Both the position numbers and the translations under genes were made by a program. Positions 8,452 to 11,601 of a DNA stretch of 11,601 nucleotides are shown here, one piece after another. Below the pieces are notes generated by a model, which saw only the letters and a program-made list of their open reading frames with translations, was not told where the DNA came from and made no database searches. The DNA is from Larix sibirica (taxonomy: Eukaryota > Streptophyta > Pinopsida > Pinales > Pinaceae): assembly GCA_004151065.3 (NCBI GenBank), contig NWUY0300036912.1, positions 25,379-36,979 of the forward strand, given 5' to 3'. How positions within the stretch are numbered: the first letter of the stretch is position 1; each line of letters begins with the position of its first letter.

Positions 8452-8710
8452 GACATATATTAGTAAATGCATCGAATATGATTAATTTAAGAATGGATAC
8501 TGATATTTCATTCAAATATATATATTATATTTTTAATTTTTTTCATTGCAATATTCATCTGAAATTGAAATATTTGTTTATAGTAAAATTCATTTCAATT
8601 TTAATGATTGAAATTGTTTATTTTGATTAATTTCTTATATCATAGATGAAAGAATCTATTGTAATATTTAATCATCCATACATTTAATTACCAATGTACC
8701 ATTTCACATG

Positions 8711-8836
8711 TNCAAGGAAAATTCTTGTAGCGGAGGTCATAGTGGAGGTTTTTAGTGTTACAAGATTGGAAAAAATTGTCAAAAAAACCTCCACTATGAC
8801 CTCCTCCATTGGTAGAGGATGTTTTTACGGAGGTGA
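8711..8836 (+). mobile_element. Second copy of the CACTA-like terminal repeat, same orientation
   Basis: It aligns with 7684-7811 from CAAGGAAAA through GGTGAT. TTTTTAGTGTTACAAGATTGG and AAAAAATTGTCAAAAA are shared almost unchanged. The first bases are damaged (CACATGTNCAAGG against CACTACAAGG, with the ambiguous base at 8712). Its right edge at 8836 lies against the LINE ORF2 remnant. The minus open frame at 8794-9042 runs across this junction, so its last residues (LSDHLRKN onwards) are partly transposon sequence. The open frame at 8694-8897 on plus is meaningless. Confidence 0.65.
8732..8804. repeat. Perfect 22 bp inverted repeat (hairpin) within the terminal repeat
   Basis: The left arm at 8732-8753 (GGAGGTCATAGTGGAGG followed by TTTTT) is the exact reverse complement of the right arm at 8783-8804, with a 29 nt loop. 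The equivalent in the first copy (about 7706-7777) has several mismatches. Subterminal inverted GGAGGT motifs are typical of CACTA elements. The hairpin could also be a source of small RNA if transcribed, which is inference only. Confidence 0.85.
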
Positions 8837-9489
8837 TCAGATAATTTCCATACTAATGTCCACCACCATACTCTCCCATCACTACATTCTTCTTTAATCC
8901 TCGCAACATATCCTAGCTTGACTTTATAATACCTCATCCTCATGTTTCTAGACCACTTAAGATAATATTCTTCACATTTTAATTTGATAGAAGTATTCCT
9001 ATGTAAATTTACATATATCCCGCATTCCATTGCTAGATCCACATGTATATTTAAACTATATACTATTTTCTAACCTTCTTCCTAGACATTTCTATTTGTC
9101 ATAGAGCAACTTCAAATCATAGATAGTGTATCCCTTGATTATGGAGAGCATCCAATAAGGCATCAAATAACTTGTAATTACATTTGGATCATATTCAAGG
9201 ATCCTCGTTTATTATTTCTATACCACCATTTCCAATTTTCCAAGCTACCCATTTTCCTTTGTAGGGAAAGACATTTACTAAGGATTTCTATACAATAAAG
9301 GCACCCTAGAGCCATTAACATCTCTTTTAAATCTTTTGATTTAAATACTCCATCCCAAGGGCCAACATATTTGGTTACTAGTGCTAATCTTAAAAGGTGA
9401 ATATTTTTCAACCCCCACTCCACGACTTCTTTAGTTTTGGCCAATCTAGTCCACTTAACAAATGGAATTCCTTCCCTTGATGTTTCCAA
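8837..9489 (-). pseudogene. LINE ORF2 C-terminal part (RT thumb end and connection), truncated
   Basis: 9489-9178 reads SREGIPFVKWTRLAKTKEVV then EWGLKNIHLLRLALVTKYVG, the HLV.W......P...GG.G.K.L...N.AL..K signature found after the RT in plant LINEs. 9177-9043 continues as LFDALLDALHNQGIHYL, and 9042-8837 as MDLAMECGIYVNL, KVKLGYVARIKEE and VWWWTLVWKLSD. In intact copies VW..VW is followed by a conserved P.K...FLW and a zinc-binding C..C..... cluster. Here the match stops at 8837 where the CACTA-like repeat begins. Confidence 0.75.
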
Positions 9490-10801
9490 ATCTAAATAAA
9501 AATAAAATATTTATTTTTTATTTCATTTAAAATACTTATAGGAATCTTAGCAATGGTCATCCAGTAGACATGCATACTTTCAAGTACTTCCTTTACCAAG
9601 ATTAATCTTCCTCCACATGATAACCATGTGTTGCACCAAAAAGATATTTTTTATTCCATATTTGTGTATAACTAAGTTAGACATCCAAAGCACTAGCTAT
9701 TTGGTTTATAATCAAACACATGGTATTTAACCCCTCGCTCCAAGTCACACATTTGCATTGGGAATAGGGATTCAACTTTTCTATTAATTGCCTCATCTAA
9801 TCCATTAATGAGAAGTGTAGACTTAGTCATATTATTCACCATGCATATCTCTTTGTGATATAGCTCCAACAACTCCTTAATAGTTTCCAACTCTTCAATC
9901 ATACCATGGTTGAGAATCATGATGTCATCTGCGAACACTATACATGTGATGTGTACTACATTTGAGGTTTGGACCCCTTCAAATCACTTTAGATTCTAGA
10001 CTCGTTAATGAGAATTATTACATATTCTAGAACCATTATATAGGAGAAAGGATATAAGGATCATCCATTTCATATTCCCCTATAGGCGATAAAAAAACCG
10101 AAGGAAAATTTCTTATCAGCACAACAAAGAAAGGTGAAGAGAGACAACCCATAATCCAATTGATGATATGCAAGTTCATGCCTATTTGAAGAAGGATTAA
10201 TATGATAAAAATCCATTTCATGCTATAATATGCCTTACAAATTTTAATGTTCATAATTTGTGCAGGAAGATTATGAGTCTTGACCATTTTCACTCCTCCT
10301 TGAGAAATACCCACTGCAACATGTATTTGGTAGTCGAAGGGGAACCCAAACTATTATTTAGAGGCAATAACATACAAACTTCCCTTCAATTTGTTAGCAA
10401 ACATTTTGGGTATCAAATTGTGATTTACATTCCATAAAGATATGGGTTTGTAATATTCAATAGTGATTGAATCTTGTATTTTAGATATGAGGGAAACGAA
10501 TGTAGTATTGAGGGCTATGGACATTGTTCATGATATCCTAGGTTCTTCAAAAACCTATAACAATTCTTGGTCCAAAATATCAAAGAACCCCAAGTAGAAT
10601 TCAATATATAGAGAATAAAGTTGTGAACTCATCGCTCTTTTAATGGAAATAAGTAATGCCTTTATTTCATTACTAGGAAACTTAGCCTCAAAACCTCTAT
10701 CATTTCCTTCATCAATTAGATCGAAAAAAAAGCTTATGATTTTCATAACTTATATGGTATTTTATTCTTTAGGATCTTGGAGGAGAGTCTCAAAATGAAT
10801 T
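9490..10801 (-). pseudogene. LINE reverse transcriptase domain, inactivated
   Basis: In order on minus: NEIKALLISIKRAMSSQLYS and LYIEFYLGFFDILDQELL (10746-10555, RT block 0), NTTFVSLISKIQD and YYKPISLWNVNHNLIPKMFA (block 1), GISQGGVKMVKTHNLPAQIM, then KICKAYYSMKWIF and LQIGMNLHIINWIMGCLSS (10314-10036), LSPFLYIMVLEYVI, FADDIMILNHG (FADD codons at 9935-9924), LLELYHKEICMV, then WCNTWLSCGGRLILVKEVLE and MHVYWMTIAKIPISILNEI. These are the polymerase blocks of the plant L1 clade. The block A aspartate (KAYD) is Tyr (codon 10227-10225) whereas FADD is intact, so the enzyme would be inactive even if the frame were whole. Frames change between blocks, with stops near 9960-10035 and around 10370. The separate minus open frames at 9693-9938, 10036-10314 and 10555-10746 are all pieces of this one domain. 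Confidence 0.87.
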
Positions 10802-10955
10802 CTTCCATCCTTTTTTCATCACATTTTAATGTATTTACTTTGGATCCACTTGGGTGAAGAATGGCACAAATCATATTCTTATCATTTCTATGATTAGAAT
10901 AATAATTGGAAAACATAGTATTTTTTTCACCTTACTTAATCTATATTTCCCTTCC
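10802..10955. repeat. Direct repeat inside LINE, copy 1 (pre-RT segment)
   Basis: This segment recurs at 11450-11601, offset 648 bases, at well over 90 percent by eye (for example ACTTTGGATCCACTTGGGTG and TAATTGGAAAACATAGTA are identical). On minus it encodes the segment before RT block 0 (GEKNTMF, NMICAILHPSGSKVNTLKCD), where LINE ORF2 has the GD.NT.FFH...N.I motif. This copy is in its expected place between linker and RT. Confidence 0.85.
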
Positions 10956-11449
10956 TGCAAGTATCCAAGTGATCATGTCCTCATTATGCACTAGTTCCTT
11001 CCTTTTTATTTCCATTTATTTAAGGGATTGAGCTTCATATTCTTAAATATCCCCACATAGTTGTCGTTGAAATATGTATTCCTTTCTTCTTCCTCCTATA
11101 AATATTTTTATTTTTGGGGATTTTTAGAATTTTTGGAAGCCCTCCACTTCATGATATATTTTATACTCTTAATATTGTGTACAAAGTATTTCATGGAAGA
11201 AACCCCTAAAAATGGATACAAAAGGTTCCATATTTTAATCACAAGGTCTCTAAAATATTTCTCCAACAACGAAGCATCATTTCCATATTTTAATCACAAG
11301 GTCTCTAAAATATTTCTCCAACAACCAAGCATCATTTAAATACAATGGACTAGGAGGATTTTAATCTTCTTGCTCTAAGTAAAATAGGATTGGTATATGA
11401 TCAAAATATCCCCTTGATCCAATCAAATATTTAATTTTAATCCTCTCNT
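10956..11449 (-). pseudogene. LINE ORF2 fragment: endonuclease C-terminus and linker
   Basis: Minus-strand frames give GSRGYFDHIPILFYLEQED, then NPPSPLYLNDAWLLEKYFRD, LVIKIWNLLYPFLGVS, SMKYFVHNIKSIKYIMKWRA and, after stops, EEEERNTYFNDNYVGIFKNM and MRT-SLGYLQEGKYRLS. DHIPIL corresponds to the SDH catalytic motif of the apurinic/apyrimidinic-type endonuclease (the Ser is Phe here), followed by the usual F.F...W.......V...W and the K.KF.K..L..W linker. The 55 bp tandem duplication at 11226-11335 repeats the LLEKYFRDLVIKIW segment and shifts the frame. The plus open frame at 11061-11339 is its shadow. Confidence 0.72.
11226..11335. repeat. Tandem duplication, two copies of 55 bp
   Basis: 11226-11280 and 11281-11335 are identical apart from one base (G at 11271, C at 11326). 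The unit begins TTCCATATTTTAATCACAAG. It lies in the LINE linker coding region; 55 is not a multiple of three, so it breaks the reading frame. The near identity suggests a recent event compared with the general decay of the element. Confidence 0.92.
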
Positions 11450-11601
11450 CTTCCATCCTTTGTTATCACATTTTAATGTATTTACTTTGGATCCACTTGG
11501 GTGAAGAATGGCAAAAATTGTATTATTATCATTTCTATGATTAGAGTAATAATTGGAAAACATAGTATTTTTTCACCTTACTTAATCTATATTTCCCTTC
11601 T
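11450..11601. repeat. Direct repeat inside LINE, copy 2, runs off right edge
   Basis: Second copy of 10802-10955. It lies on the 5' side of the endonuclease end, where a LINE would not carry this segment. The simplest reading is a tandem duplication of the 648 bp unit 10802-11449, the second unit continuing beyond the window. The ambiguous base at 11448 lies at the junction. A nested second LINE is the alternative. Confidence 0.8.

Larger units (their letters stand above)
8837..11601 (-). mobile_element. L1-type LINE ORF2 remnant, truncated and rearranged
   Basis: Reading 11449 to 8837 on minus gives, in the expected LINE order, the end of the endonuclease (GYFDHIPILF), the linker (KYFRDLVIKIWN, then KWRASKN), the pre-RT segment (GEKNTMF), RT blocks, the thumb (GGRLILVKEVLES), the RT-C signature (WGLKN) and the VWWWTLVWKL segment that precedes the zinc-binding/RNase H part in plant LINEs. 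It ends at 8837 against the CACTA-like repeat, so the RNase H region and poly(A) tail are missing. The 5' side is disturbed by duplications and runs off the right edge. It is a different copy from the ORF1 remnant at 1-499: ORF1 of this element would lie to the right. Many stops and frameshifts make it dead. Confidence 0.88.

Noticed and set aside
8111-8630. Open frames with repeating His-Thr-Ser-Ala words
   Set aside because: They are translations of the palindromic decamer array; the periodicity comes from the DNA repeat.
1-11601. tRNA, rRNA or organellar insertion
   Set aside because: No cloverleaf-like blocks, rRNA core sequences or plastid/mitochondrial genes recognised on either strand.

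Overview
The window looks like AT-rich intergenic or heterochromatic nuclear DNA from a land plant with a repeat-rich genome. The evidence is two L1-type LINE remnants with plant-style ORF1 (DUF4283) and ORF2 (EN/RT) motifs, a CACTA-like transposon terminus, a decayed piece of a plant guanylate-binding-protein gene, and exon-like pieces with GT/AG splice signals. A large-genome seed plant such as a gymnosperm is a guess from the repeat style, not something the sequence proves. I see no intact gene. Every coding signal is broken by stops or frameshifts, and most ATG- or GTG-started open frames are shadows.

Layout. 1-499 (minus): 5' part of a LINE ORF1 with a recognisable DUF4283 domain, running off the left edge. 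765-1012: a 2.4-copy tandem repeat. 1013-3226: AT-rich DNA with nothing I can support. 3227-6431: a 3.2 kb block bounded by two direct copies of a roughly 145 bp repeat. It holds a coiled-coil fragment of a guanylate-binding protein pseudogene (minus) and an unrecognised multi-exon gene fragment (plus). 6904-7408 (minus): a decayed, unrecognised open stretch rich in Lys, with Cys near its end. 7681-8836: a CACTA-like region. It begins CACTACAAGG, carries a hairpin-containing terminal repeat twice in the same orientation (7684-7811 and 8711-8836), and contains a striking array of the palindromic decamer GCACYRGTGC at 24-27 bp spacing. 8837-11601 (minus): a LINE ORF2 remnant (endonuclease end, linker, reverse transcriptase, C-terminal part). 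It is cut at the boundary with the CACTA-like repeat and rearranged by a 55 bp tandem duplication and a 648 bp direct duplication that runs off the right edge.

Nothing here works as a pathway. The window records nested insertion, gene-fragment capture and decay. The parts most worth a second look are the palindromic 24-mer array inside the CACTA-like element, the two gene fragments in opposite orientation between direct repeats, and the direct rather than inverted CACTA-like termini.
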